The notes beneath the pieces are model-generated. The model did no database searches, was not told where the DNA came from, and saw nothing but the letters and a program-made list of their open reading frames with translations. From NCBI RefSeq assembly GCF_000173975.1, contig NZ_ACEP01000064.1, positions 62,001 to 126,000 of the forward strand: a stretch of 64,000 nt of DNA, in the 5' to 3' direction. The stretch is from Anaerobutyricum hallii DSM 3353. GTDB taxonomy: Bacteria; Bacillota; Clostridia; Lachnospirales; Lachnospiraceae. Shown here piece by piece: positions 8,721-16,708 of the stretch. A program made the translations under genes and the position numbers. Within the stretch, counting starts at the first letter, position 1, and every line of letters starts with the position of its first letter.

Positions 8721-10003
8721 AGACAATAAGCAGGATTGCATATAGCAATGACAAAAGGAACAGGACAAGAAGTATACTGATCATGATGGCAATCTGTCTG
8801 ACCACGATGCTGCTTGTTATCATCAGTACTGTGGGAAATGGGGTAATTCATTTACAGAAAAGTCAGGCGGCAGGATCATATGGAAGCAATTATGGTCTGT
8901 TTATTTCCGCAGACGGATCGCAGTTAAAAGAAGTAAACCGCCGTGCGGAAATAGATGCTACAGGCACTATGTGCACCGAAGGTATCATAAAAGGCAATGA
9001 AAAAGGCGGGTTTGTCTGCATGGATGAGACTGCAAGAAAAATGCTTCCTTATAATAAAGAATATGAGTTGAAGGAAGGACAGTATCCGGAAAAAATGCAG
9101 GAAATTGCCGCAGGAAGAGCATTTTTTCGTGCAATGGGGTATGGTGATGTAAAGATCGGAGATACGGTTACACTGGATTACCGCGCAGGGATGCAGTCAG
9201 AATATAAGCCGGAAGAATTTGTTGTCAGCGGAATCCTATATGATCGGGATGAGTATACCATCGAGGCATCTTATGTTGCTTTCGGGTCACAGGAGTTTTA
9301 TGATGAGCACGTCGCAGAGAATGACAGACAGTATAATATTTATTTTACTTTAAATGATTCTGCAAATGTATCTATGAATAATATTGATTCGGTTATAAAG
9401 CAGATTGCAGCAGCTTGTGGGATCGAAGAAAAAAACGTTATAGTCAATGATCTCTATTTGCAATGGGTCTTGCAGCCAAGTTATGAAACGATTGCGGTAT
9501 GCGGAATTCTGATTCTTGCAATTGTACTTTTCTCTGTTGTGGTCATTTATAATATTTTTCAGGTCGGTATTGTCAACAAGATACAGGAGTATGGAAAAAT
9601 CAAGGCTCTGGGAGCGACAAAAAAGCAGATGAAACAACTAATCTTCAGAGAGGGTATTTTTTTGACAATTTCTTCAATACCAGTTGGATTGCTTCTTGGT
9701 TTTCTGATTGCAAAATACGGTTTTAACTGGCTGGTAGAACAGGGGAACTTTGTATCAACCGGAACTGGCTCTATGGGAGTCCAAAATCAGCAGGTGCCAC
9801 TGTTTTCCCTGCCTATTATGCTTCTATGTATTTTCGTATCATTTCTTACCGTTGCTTTGGCACTGCGTAAACCAATGAAAATTGTTTCACGGATTTCACC
9901 TATCGAAGCAACACGGTATTTAGAAAATGCAGAAACACAAAAAAAGGAAAACGAAATAGCAGAAAAAATGTCACCATGTTTTCTATGGCAATGGCAAATA
10001 TAA
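8717..10003 (+). CDS. FtsX-type ABC permease, N-terminal half (split gene)
   Basis: A 428-residue membrane protein forming the first half of what is usually one FtsX-repeat permease of about 800 residues. It has a first membrane segment (SILIMMAICLTTMLLVIIST), a large extracellular domain of about 220 residues, then three more membrane segments (ILILAIVLFSVVVIYNIF, GIFLTISSIPVGLLLGF, LPIMLLCIFVSFLTVAL). The last dozen residues after a run of six A at 9963-9968 look out of frame (SPCFLWQWQI), while the -1 frame continues as KNVTMFSMAMANITGN, the usual linker into the second FtsX repeat. The break falls between the two repeats, so each half could still be a complete four-helix unit. Confidence 0.85.
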   Translation: MKTISRIAYSNDKRNRTRSILIMMAICLTTMLLVIISTVGNGVIHLQKSQAAGSYGSNYGLFISADGSQLKEVNRRAEIDATGTMCTEGIIKGNEKGGFVCMDETARKMLPYNKEYELKEGQYPEKMQEIAAGRAFFRAMGYGDVKIGDTVTLDYRAGMQSEYKPEEFVVSGILYDRDEYTIEASYVAFGSQEFYDEHVAENDRQYNIYFTLNDSANVSMNNIDSVIKQIAAACGIEEKNVIVNDLYLQWVLQPSYETIAVCGILILAIVLFSVVVIYNIFQVGIVNKIQEYGKIKALGATKKQMKQLIFREGIFLTISSIPVGLLLGFLIAKYGFNWLVEQGNFVSTGTGSMGVQNQQVPLFSLPIMLLCIFVSFLTVALALRKPMKIVSRISPIEATRYLENAETQKKENEIAEKMSPCFLWQWQI

Positions 10004-11160
10004 CGGGTAATCCAAAAAGAACCATTGGTACCATCCTTACACTGGGGCTTTCCTGCGCATTGTTTGTGATTATCTCTAATTATGTAGGAAATATTGATAC
10101 GGAGCATGAAGCACGTCTTTCCGTTAATCATGGACAATTTGAACTGCAGCTTGACTATTCTGCTGAGTATGATGAAAGATATCCGGAGAATAATCTGGAT
10201 ACGATTCTGACGGATAATCCATTGAATGATTCGCTGATTGAAGAAATCAAAAGCATTCCGGGAGTGACAGATGTTATGACGAGAGAGATTGTCTCTGTAA
10301 ATCTGAACGGAACAAGATTTCCGGCTGCTGTTGTGAGTAAAAAGGATTTTGATTTTATGCGCCAAGATGGGGATATTGGTTCTATGGACTATGATCAGGC
10401 GGTAAAGAATGGTGATATTTTCTTTGGCTGGTCGGCGTGGATGGAACAAGATGGATATGCTCCGGGTGAATCTATTGTATTTGACTTTGAGAATGGAAGT
10501 GGAACCTATACCTATCAGGGAAAGATTGCAGGATCTTTTGTAAGTGCGGACACTTATCTTGTCATTCCAGAAGGTGTATACCGTTCCATGAATCCGAGAG
10601 GAACAGCCTATGGCTATCTGTGGGTGGACTGTGATAAAAAAGATGTGGCATCTGTGGAACAGAGTCTGAATACTTTGATTTCTAATACTTCGCATATAAA
10701 AATGGATACCTATCATGCACAGTTAGAATCTGCAGAATCAGTAACCCGCATGATGAAGCTTGGCTGTTATCTGTTTATGGCGGTTGTGGGACTCATCGGT
10801 TTTATGAATATGGCAAACACCATGATCATGAATATTACGACAAAAAAGCAGGAATATGGTGTATTACAGGCTGTGGGCATGACAAATAAACAATTAAATT
10901 TATGCCTGCAGTTACAGGGACTGATTTTTACGGTTGGCACCATATGCGTAGCTTTGATTATTGGTCTGCCGCTCGGCTATGCACTTTTTTCCTATGCAAA
11001 GAATAATGGAATATTTGGAATGAATGTCTATCATGTTCCAATTACACCAATTCTTGCTATGATTTTGCTGGTCGGTCTTTTGCAGATTGTACTTTCCTGC
11101 GTTTTAAGCAGTAATCTGAAAAAGGAAACGCTGGTTGAAAGAATAAGGTATCAGGGATAG
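9976..11160 (+). CDS. FtsX-type ABC permease, C-terminal half (split gene)
   Basis: A 394-residue second half of the FtsX-type permease: a membrane segment (TIGTILTLGLSCALFVIIS), an extracellular domain of about 220 residues and three membrane segments (CYLFMAVVGLIGFMNMA, the QLQGLIFTVGTICVALIIG region, ILAMILLVGLLQIVL). TTKKQEYGVLQAVGM is the FtsX coupling helix. The frame is open back to about 9964, overlapping the first half. ATG 9976 has no Shine-Dalgarno, so expression would need a -1 slip at the A-run, reinitiation after the upstream stop at 10001-10003, or is absent. A sequencing error in the A-run is the simplest alternative. Confidence 0.8.
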   Translation: MFSMAMANITGNPKRTIGTILTLGLSCALFVIISNYVGNIDTEHEARLSVNHGQFELQLDYSAEYDERYPENNLDTILTDNPLNDSLIEEIKSIPGVTDVMTREIVSVNLNGTRFPAAVVSKKDFDFMRQDGDIGSMDYDQAVKNGDIFFGWSAWMEQDGYAPGESIVFDFENGSGTYTYQGKIAGSFVSADTYLVIPEGVYRSMNPRGTAYGYLWVDCDKKDVASVEQSLNTLISNTSHIKMDTYHAQLESAESVTRMMKLGCYLFMAVVGLIGFMNMANTMIMNITTKKQEYGVLQAVGMTNKQLNLCLQLQGLIFTVGTICVALIIGLPLGYALFSYAKNNGIFGMNVYHVPITPILAMILLVGLLQIVLSCVLSSNLKKETLVERIRYQG

Positions 11161-11309
11161 CAAGTAACCAAGATATAATCTTGCATATTCTTTTTCTGTT
11201 TACCCGACCACAGAGGATGTTCAGACATACGAAGAGACTATTATGTTGGAAGAATAGAGTTACGAACCTCCAGTTCGTAGAATTCAAAATTTAACATGAA
11301 ATGTGAGAT

Positions 11310-11350
11310 AGAGCGTATGGAAATAAACTATACGTTCTATTTATTTGCCT
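11310..11350 (+). terminator. Weak terminator-like hairpin after the exporter
   Basis: AGAGCGTAT (11310-11318) pairs with ATACGTTCT (11330-11338) with one G-U pair; a mixed tail ATTTATTTGCCTTTTTG follows. The rest of 11161-11477 has no recognisable gene. Confidence 0.45.
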
Positions 11351-11477
11351 TTTTGAAAAGAGTGATTAAAAAACTATTGACATTTTGTTACTGGAGTCAA
11401 CAAATTAATATTTTCAGAATGAAATTGGAGTCTCCTTCATAATATTTGTAGAGACGAAGATGGAAGGTGAAAAGTAT

Positions 11478-11753
11478 ATGCATTATCAAAATTACACTTA
11501 CCGGACAGGAAGTTATCGAAAACAACATAAAAGATATACTGCGAATCGAAAAAGACAGGAGGAATATGAATCTCTCCCGTCTTTTTTGTTTTTTCGGTTG
11601 CGTTTGCTTATTTGTATTATGTTGTTTTTGGCATTTGTTACTGCAGATAAATATGTTTTGACAAAAGAGGATACAGCACCAGTGTTTCAGAAGATAGAGA
11701 AGAATCAGTCCTATAAGGATCTAATAAAAAAATACAAGTTAATTGGTGAATAG
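11478..11753 (+). CDS. Small single-pass membrane protein, unknown function
   Basis: I do not recognise this gene. From ATG 11478 (AAGGTGA about seven bases upstream; another in-frame ATG is at 11460) it encodes about 91 residues: a very basic, Tyr-rich N-terminus (YRKQHKRYTANRKRQ), one hydrophobic segment (FRLRLLICIMLFLAFVTA) and a short charged tail with a YKDLIKKYKLIGE end. The positive-inside pattern puts the tail outside the cell. It lies 70 bases upstream of the ECF sigma gene, so it may be a member of that regulon or operon, but only position suggests this. Confidence 0.6.
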   Translation: MHYQNYTYRTGSYRKQHKRYTANRKRQEEYESLPSFLFFRLRLLICIMLFLAFVTADKYVLTKEDTAPVFQKIEKNQSYKDLIKKYKLIGE

Positions 11754-11822
11754 AAGATTCTTATATACAAAGAAAGAGCACTCATGATAAGATATTTTCA
11801 AAATACAAGGGAGATTACATAC

Positions 11823-12386
11823 ATGTTGATATATTTAATGGCATTAGATACCGAGGAGGAGAGGATAAAGTTTGTTAGGCTTTATGAGGATTACAGAAAT
11901 CGGATGCATTATACTGCCAGTATTCTTTTAAAAAGTGAGATAGAGGCGGAAGATATAGTTCATGATACTTTTCTTACGCTGACAGATTATCTGGACCGGA
12001 TCGATGAAAAAGATTCAGTTGGAACATGGAATTATATTGTTACTATCTTAAAAAATAAGTGCTATAACTTTTTGAAACGCAATAAGAGAATAGAATTGAC
12101 GGAAGACGAAGAAGTTTTTGAACAGCCTGTTGAAATGTATAATTTATTAGAAAACCAGTTAATAAAAGAAGAGGCGGAAGAATTTTTAAATACTCTGATT
12201 AAGGGATTAAAATATCCTTACCGGGAAGTTATTTATCTTCAATATCATAATAAGTTAAATAGCCGCCAGATTGCAGAACTTCTTAGGACCAGTCCTGCGA
12301 ATGTAAGAAAAATTTCAAGTCGGGCGAGAGAACAGCTGAAAAAAGGGATGCAAAAGAAAGGATATACTTGTGAATATGGATTTTGA
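11823..12386 (+). CDS. ECF-type RNA polymerase sigma factor
   Basis: A 187-residue sigma-70 family factor of the extracytoplasmic-function type. Region 2 is seen at about residues 15-80 (YRNRMHYTASILLKSEIEAE, DIVHDTFLTLTDYLDRI, then GTWNYIVTILKNKCYNFLKR) and region 4 near the end (YREVIYLQYHNKLNSRQIAE, LLRTSPANVRKISSRAREQL). TTG/ATG choices exist; ATG 11823 has GGGAG nine bases upstream and gives the MLIYLMALDTEEER start common in this group, so the in-frame ATG 11784 is rejected. It overlaps the next gene by 17 bases, the usual layout of a sigma factor with its membrane anti-sigma factor. Confidence 0.9.
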   Translation: MLIYLMALDTEEERIKFVRLYEDYRNRMHYTASILLKSEIEAEDIVHDTFLTLTDYLDRIDEKDSVGTWNYIVTILKNKCYNFLKRNKRIELTEDEEVFEQPVEMYNLLENQLIKEEAEEFLNTLIKGLKYPYREVIYLQYHNKLNSRQIAELLRTSPANVRKISSRAREQLKKGMQKKGYTCEYGF

Positions 12387-13035
12387 AAAATTATTGGAGC
12401 AAGAAGCGAGGAAGGCTGCCAGACAGGATTATGAAGAGGTAACAGAAAAAACAAAAGATTATTCTTACAAATATTCCAAAGCGTTTATCCAGAAAATGAA
12501 TGCGATGATTCATGAGGAAAAAAGAAAGGCAAAAAAGAAAAGACGATGGCATATTTTGCTGGTGGCAGCGATTATTTTAATATTGAATGCAGGAATTGTT
12601 TTAGCAAACGATGATTTGAGAGAAAAAGTGGGGGAGCTTATCATTCAGTTTTTCGACGATAATATCCATATACGCAGTTCTAAAGAGATTGCAGATTCAG
12701 AAGAAATATTTCGGCAACTGCATCTTGGCTATGTACCGAAAGGGTATCATATACTATATGAGACAGAGAATCCTACGACTATGTATGATGTTTATTATGA
12801 AGGCACAAATGATAATTATATTACTTTTATGCAAGGTTTTAAAGAAAATGTAGATGTACATATTACTTATGATGGAACTGGAAGAAAAAAGGTTCAGGTA
12901 AATGGTAAAGAGCTGTATATGATTAAAGATGGGAATATAACTTCTTATTATTACGAGGATGGAGAATATCTTATTACTTTGTCTGGTACAGAAAAAGAGT
13001 CAGAATTAATAAAAATGCTAAAAAGTTTGAAATAA
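12370..13035 (+). CDS. Membrane anti-sigma-like protein with DUF4367 domain
   Basis: A 221-residue protein with a cytoplasmic N-terminal part (about 1-58, FEKLLEQEARKAARQD then AFIQKMNAMIHEEKRKAKKK), one membrane segment (WHILLVAAIILILNAGIVLA) and an extracellular DUF4367 domain at the C-terminus (LGYVPKGYHILYETEN, later VNGKELYMIKDGN). This is the usual architecture of an anti-sigma partner of clostridial ECF factors. GTG 12370 has AAAGGA at a good distance; ATG 12376 is an alternative. The overlap with the sigma gene suggests coupled translation. I infer that it holds the sigma factor at the membrane until an envelope signal arrives. Confidence 0.82.
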   Translation: MNMDFEKLLEQEARKAARQDYEEVTEKTKDYSYKYSKAFIQKMNAMIHEEKRKAKKKRRWHILLVAAIILILNAGIVLANDDLREKVGELIIQFFDDNIHIRSSKEIADSEEIFRQLHLGYVPKGYHILYETENPTTMYDVYYEGTNDNYITFMQGFKENVDVHITYDGTGRKKVQVNGKELYMIKDGNITSYYYEDGEYLITLSGTEKESELIKMLKSLK

Positions 13036-13046
13036 AGTGTCACACT

Positions 13047-13192
13047 TTCCTTACTTTAATTGTGTCTTATATAGAGAAAAGAAATTTTGCAGGAAAAGCA
13101 AGGGATATGGTAATTGAAATAAGATACATACTGCTATAAAAGATACCAGGTATTTAATGAAAATGTATATAAATAAAAATTAAAGTAAGGAA
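13047..13192. repeat. Perfect 15-bp inverted repeat flanking the 13.1-kb gap
   Basis: TTCCTTACTTTAATT (13047-13061) recurs as AATTAAAGTAAGGAA at 13178-13192. The right arm contains the AGTAAGG ribosome site of the gene starting at 13196. The gap between the arms (116 bases) is AT-rich and has no gene. Confidence 0.85.
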
Positions 13193-13195
13193 CAA

Positions 13196-13681
13196 ATGAA
13201 ATTTGAAATAATATATTCCAGAAAAATACGAGATGCAGTAGCTGTTTTTACAATATTTATGTTTATATGTCAGTATGGCTTGACCAGAGAAGATGTGGCG
13301 GAGAATTTTTCAAGAACTGCACCAACCTGGGGATGGTTTGCCTTGGATAAGCCAGACTGGGAGTTTTGGAATGAGGAATTAAAAGAGACACGAGTATGGA
13401 ATGAAGAAGATTTCCGAACTTATAAAAGGAAAGTTTTTAAAAAAGATATTATACAATCTGTCTATTTTTTACCTGTGCTATGGGTATTAAAATTTGTAGA
13501 TAATTATTACATTCCTGTCATATTGATGGGAATAACAGTGTTCATTTATTGCAGCTCATATGCGGATAAATGGGCAAGTAGAATAAAGGATTTGACAAAA
13601 GAATATCAGAGAGCGGCATTACGTCAATTGATAGATGAGAAACAGAAAGTTTATATCAAAACGGAAAGTATTGAGGGGTAA
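13196..13681 (+). CDS. Unknown protein with two or three hydrophobic segments
   Basis: I do not recognise this 161-residue protein. It begins with a hydrophobic stretch (AVAVFTIFMFICQYGL), then a Trp-rich acidic region (APTWGWFALDKPDWEFWNEE), then two more hydrophobic stretches (IIQSVYFLPVLWVLKFV and YIPVILMGITVFIYCS) and a basic amphipathic tail. It is therefore probably membrane-bound. The ribosome site AGTAAGG is part of a 15-bp inverted repeat. It ends two bases before the next gene, so 13196-14583 at least is an operon. Clusters of such orphan genes are often immunity-type or accessory genes, which is only a contextual guess. Confidence 0.6.
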   Translation: MKFEIIYSRKIRDAVAVFTIFMFICQYGLTREDVAENFSRTAPTWGWFALDKPDWEFWNEELKETRVWNEEDFRTYKRKVFKKDIIQSVYFLPVLWVLKFVDNYYIPVILMGITVFIYCSSYADKWASRIKDLTKEYQRAALRQLIDEKQKVYIKTESIEG

Positions 13682-13683
13682 AA

Positions 13684-14583
13684 ATGCTTAAGAAAATCAT
13701 TAAGAAAAGAGCGTATGAGGGTAATAAAATAGAAGATAACTTATTATTTGTTACCTTGCAGACACAAATTGTAGGATTAGATATGAATAATGGATATGAA
13801 CAGATATTTTTATCAGATAAATTATCGAATATGTGTAATTTTTATTATGATAAAGACACGAAACAATTGCTTGTCTATAATACATCGGGACATGCCTATT
13901 TATATCAGATGCCGGAAGGAAAGCGTTTGTCACAAAAACTTTATTTGCGAGCAATGGATTTGCAACCAGATAGTATTGCACATAAAGGAGATTATTATTG
14001 GTATTCAGACACAAATTTTTGTCTACGCCGTCTTGATATAAAAGATGGAAGCACAAAGCAGATATTAAAAGATAAGGAACGAAGAGTTGTAAATGTGATA
14101 CAGGTAGCAGATAGGTTATATATTTTTACAGATATGAGAAGGGAAATAGAAGGCTATGTAAAAATACTCTGCTATCATATTGATGAAAATGGAGATTTAA
14201 AATACGAATTTGAATGGGGAGAAAGACCGTATGTTTTTATGGGGTATGTAAGAAGAGATTTTGATAGAAAAACAGTAATAGTAGGAGCAAAGACATACAC
14301 AAAATATGTAGGCGATTATTATGTAGCTTTTGAACCGGAAAATAAACGATTTGTGCCAATATATCCTATTACAGATGAGGCATGGGAACTGTATGGACAT
14401 ACAATGCTAGAGGGAAATAAAATCCTTGCTGCTAATCCCAAATATGTGAAAGTAATAGATATTCCATCAAGAAAAGTTTTGGCAAAATATGAACCAGAAG
14501 AGACGATATATAGTGCGACTTTCCTAACCAAAAATAAGGGAGCTATTTTTACGAATAGGGGAGTATATGAATTTACATTTTAA
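13684..14583 (+). CDS. Unknown protein, possible beta-propeller
   Basis: A 299-residue soluble protein with no signal peptide that I cannot assign to a named family. The sequence is rich in short beta-strand-like blocks with aromatic residues repeated about every 40-50 residues (LLFVTLQTQIVGLDMN, QLLVYNTSGHAYLYQMPEG, YYWYSDTNFCLRRLD, RLYIFTDMRREIEGY, KYVKVIDIPSRKVLA, GAIFTNRGVYEFTF), which suggests a WD40/PQQ-like propeller. The start is two bases after the previous stop, with GAGGGG just upstream. It is followed after 14 bases by the HEAT-repeat gene, in the same orientation. Confidence 0.6.
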   Translation: MLKKIIKKRAYEGNKIEDNLLFVTLQTQIVGLDMNNGYEQIFLSDKLSNMCNFYYDKDTKQLLVYNTSGHAYLYQMPEGKRLSQKLYLRAMDLQPDSIAHKGDYYWYSDTNFCLRRLDIKDGSTKQILKDKERRVVNVIQVADRLYIFTDMRREIEGYVKILCYHIDENGDLKYEFEWGERPYVFMGYVRRDFDRKTVIVGAKTYTKYVGDYYVAFEPENKRFVPIYPITDEAWELYGHTMLEGNKILAANPKYVKVIDIPSRKVLAKYEPEETIYSATFLTKNKGAIFTNRGVYEFTF

Positions 14584-14597
14584 AGAGAGGCGAATTC

Positions 14598-15284
14598 ATG
14601 ACCGACGAAGAAAAGCTGACATTAATACAAAAATATGAAGAGTTATCAGAGGAAGAATTTAAAGAGGAGTGTTTTGAAGATTTAAAAAAGTTCGCCTTTG
14701 ATAAAGATGATACAGTCAAAACTTTTACTGCCAGTGTACTTTCACGTTTTGTAAATACAGCAAAACAGAAGGAAGCCATCGAGATTTTATTGCAATTATG
14801 TCATGAAGAAAATGAGCTGGTAAGAACAGAAGCTTATGATGCTATAGGTTGCTATTGTGAAAAAAGCGTGGTAAAAAGTCTTGAAAAAGCTGTTTTATCG
14901 GAAAAAGATGGGTTGGCAAGAAGTTATGCAATTGATTCGTGGATTTATGTACAACAGCATTTGTGTACAAACGAGACAGAAGTTATTGGATATTTGAATG
15001 CTATATTAGAAAAGGAACGAGATGATAATTGTATCTTGAATTGTCTGTATGGCAAATATTCTTTCGGAGAGAGAGCTGTTTTGGATGAAATCCTTAATTA
15101 TATCAAGAATACAGATTATCATATACGGTGTAGTGTTTTGTCTATAATTGAATTAATTTTGGAGGAGGAGAGCTGCACAAAAGAATGTAAAAGAAAAATA
15201 AAAATTACACTTACAGAACTTTTAAAAAGGGAAAAAGCAAATGCAGTGAAAGAGCAGGCAGAAGAAATAATGAGGTGGCTATAA
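14598..15284 (+). CDS. HEAT-repeat-like helical protein
   Basis: A 228-residue, entirely helical and acidic protein. Repeated helix pairs of HEAT type can be seen: DDTVKTFTASVLSRFV, ENELVRTEAYDAIGCY, DGLARSYAIDSWIYV, TDYHIRCSVLSIIELI and KANAVKEQAEEIMRWL. HEAT proteins are usually binding scaffolds, and small ones of this kind are common among immunity and accessory genes of Firmicutes. AGAGAGG lies about seven bases before the ATG. The stop codon overlaps the ATG of the next gene (TAATG), so translation is coupled. The partner is unknown. Confidence 0.65.
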   Translation: MTDEEKLTLIQKYEELSEEEFKEECFEDLKKFAFDKDDTVKTFTASVLSRFVNTAKQKEAIEILLQLCHEENELVRTEAYDAIGCYCEKSVVKSLEKAVLSEKDGLARSYAIDSWIYVQQHLCTNETEVIGYLNAILEKERDDNCILNCLYGKYSFGERAVLDEILNYIKNTDYHIRCSVLSIIELILEEESCTKECKRKIKITLTELLKREKANAVKEQAEEIMRWL

Positions 15285-15553
15285 TGTGGCATATATGGAC
15301 CATAGATGACTGGGAGAAAAATATTGATTTGACCAGAGAAGGGCATCGAACAGGACTCCGATTACGATTTGATAAAGATATTGACAGCGAAGTTCGCAGA
15401 GCATGCAAAGAATTTGCCGTCTTTTTGCGAAGAGAATATTTTTTTCAGTGGATTAATGCATTAAAACTGACACCGATTGGACAAGAGAGGCAGGCAACAA
15501 ATTATGCACGATATATACTAGATGAATATGCGGAAACGAGAGAACATCCATAG
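15284..15553 (+). pseudogene. Probable internally deleted zincin-like gene
   Basis: The reading frame encodes 89 residues. Both ends look like one family I recall from Clostridia: an N-terminus WHIWTIDDWEKN...RACKEFAVFLRREY and a C-terminus FQWINALKLTPIGQERQA...YAETREHP. Family members as I remember them are about 160 residues long and carry a zincin-type HExxH segment between these parts; here the two are joined directly at REYFFQW, so the putative metal site is missing. This is from memory and needs a search. GAGGTG lies six bases before ATG 15284, and the start overlaps the HEAT gene stop. The remaining short protein might still be made. Confidence 0.5.
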
Positions 15554-15789
15554 GGGGAAGAAGATTCGGATAGCTGCCCTAAAATTATCATAGAATCATT
15601 TATAAAAGATATATCAGGACATATTGTGTTAAACGCATCATGTCAGTTACAATCAATTGAAGAAAATGCGAAATGTAATTATAATTGCAAGTTCCCGATA
15701 AAAACGGAAGTGGGTTTGCTTTATAATTTTGCTAAGCAGCTACCGAAGCTTAATGAACAAGAAGTAGGAATATTTGTTGAACTTTTATG
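15554..15789 (+). pseudogene. Orphan ORF tail without a start codon
   Basis: Directly after the TAG at 15551-15553 the same frame stays open for 78 more codons to TGA 15787-15789. The translation looks protein-like (SCPKIIIESFIKDISGH, LPKLNEQEVGIFVELL) but has no ATG, GTG or TTG with a ribosome site near its beginning. It is probably the 3' end of a gene whose 5' part was lost in the same rearrangement as the upstream deletion. Readthrough of the TAG is possible but not supported. Confidence 0.4.
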
Positions 15790-15899
15790 AAAATCTATAT
15801 CATGTAAGAATACTGTAAAAAAACTGTCATTAGTCTATCATACATTGAACACATTTCTCCAATAAAATGATAAAAGATACGAGGAGGAATGTTGTTACA

Positions 15900-16514
15900 A
15901 TGAACGAAAAAGAATATTATAATTTAATTAAACCTTATGAAGATGCTATGCAGATGATTTTGAGCCGTCTAGATACATTAAATCATACTTTATATGAATC
16001 ATCAGCTACGCATCTTGTTCCAATTCATAATATCCAGAGTAGGATTAAATCGAAAAAAAGCATTGAAGATAAATTGATAAAAAAAGAAAAGAAACCGTCA
16101 CTGACTAATGCTAAAAATTTTCTTATGGATATTGCAGGTGCAAGAGTTATTTGCTATTTTGTCAATGATATATATAATCTTGTTGAGATTTTAAAAAGTC
16201 AAACAGACTTAATTGTTATGAAGGAACGTGATTATATTGCAGGACCTAAACCTAATGGATATCGAAGTTATCATATTATATTAGGTATTCCGGTTTATTG
16301 TCTTGATGGTATGGAATATTTCCCTGTAGAGATTCAATTTCGAACGATGTCCATGGATTTTTGGGCGAGTATGGAACATCGTATCAATTATAAAAAGGAA
16401 CGACAGGATAGAGAAAAATTAGTAAAGGAATTGAAGGAGCATGCACGCAAACTGGAAAAAATAGAAAAAAGCTTTGAAAAATATAGTGAGAATATTCAAA
16501 ATACTGTTGAGTAG
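15900..16514 (+). CDS. Small alarmone synthetase, RelA/SpoT domain (copy 1)
   Basis: A 204-residue single-domain (p)ppGpp synthetase of the RelQ/RelP type, transferring pyrophosphate from ATP to GDP or GTP. Synthetase motifs are intact: DIAGARVICYFVNDIYNL, the G-loop region RDYIAGPKPNGYRSYH and VEIQFRTMSMDFWASMEH, then a coiled C-terminal helix. No hydrolase, TGS or ACT domain is present. ATG 15900 follows AGGAGG by 12 bases; an in-frame ATG at 15867 has no ribosome site. It stands alone upstream of a toxin-antitoxin-like pair and in an accessory cluster, so a role as a stress or abortive-infection alarmone synthetase is possible. A paralogue lies at 41813. Confidence 0.9.
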   Translation: MNEKEYYNLIKPYEDAMQMILSRLDTLNHTLYESSATHLVPIHNIQSRIKSKKSIEDKLIKKEKKPSLTNAKNFLMDIAGARVICYFVNDIYNLVEILKSQTDLIVMKERDYIAGPKPNGYRSYHIILGIPVYCLDGMEYFPVEIQFRTMSMDFWASMEHRINYKKERQDREKLVKELKEHARKLEKIEKSFEKYSENIQNTVE

Positions 16515-16533
16515 TATTTATTTTATAAAAGAT

Positions 16534-16647
16534 AGAACATAGTATGCATTATCAGATGTGGATTTGGAGCAAATTTGAAAATGTGATAGCACATTTTCTT
16601 ATAGCGATGATGGAAGAACTGATAATATTATACTATGTTCTTTTTTA
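16534..16647. terminator. Long nested hairpin after the alarmone synthetase gene
   Basis: AGAACATAGTAT (16534-16545) plus ATTATCAG (16548-16555) pair with CTGATAAT (16619-16626) and ATACTATGTTCT (16630-16641), followed by TTTTTT. A second hairpin, GAAAATGTG-atag-CACATTTTC, sits inside. It is a terminator with an unusually long, structured loop of about 60 bases. Between it and 16709 is only the promoter region of the next gene. Confidence 0.8.
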
Positions 16648-16708
16648 TATGTTTTTGTTGATGTACTATCATTACAATAATATAATATCTTATAAGGAGG
16701 TGGCATAC

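Noticed and set aside
9787-10716. Minus-strand ORF of 309 codons opposite the permease genes
   Set aside because: It covers the split permease, whose two frames encode clear membrane domains. The antisense translation is rich in Ile, Arg and His without domains.
15551-15553. TAG as a recoded (pyrrolysine or readthrough) codon
   Set aside because: The residues before it (TREHP) look like a natural C-terminus of the family, and no supporting signal is seen downstream; a fragment is simpler.
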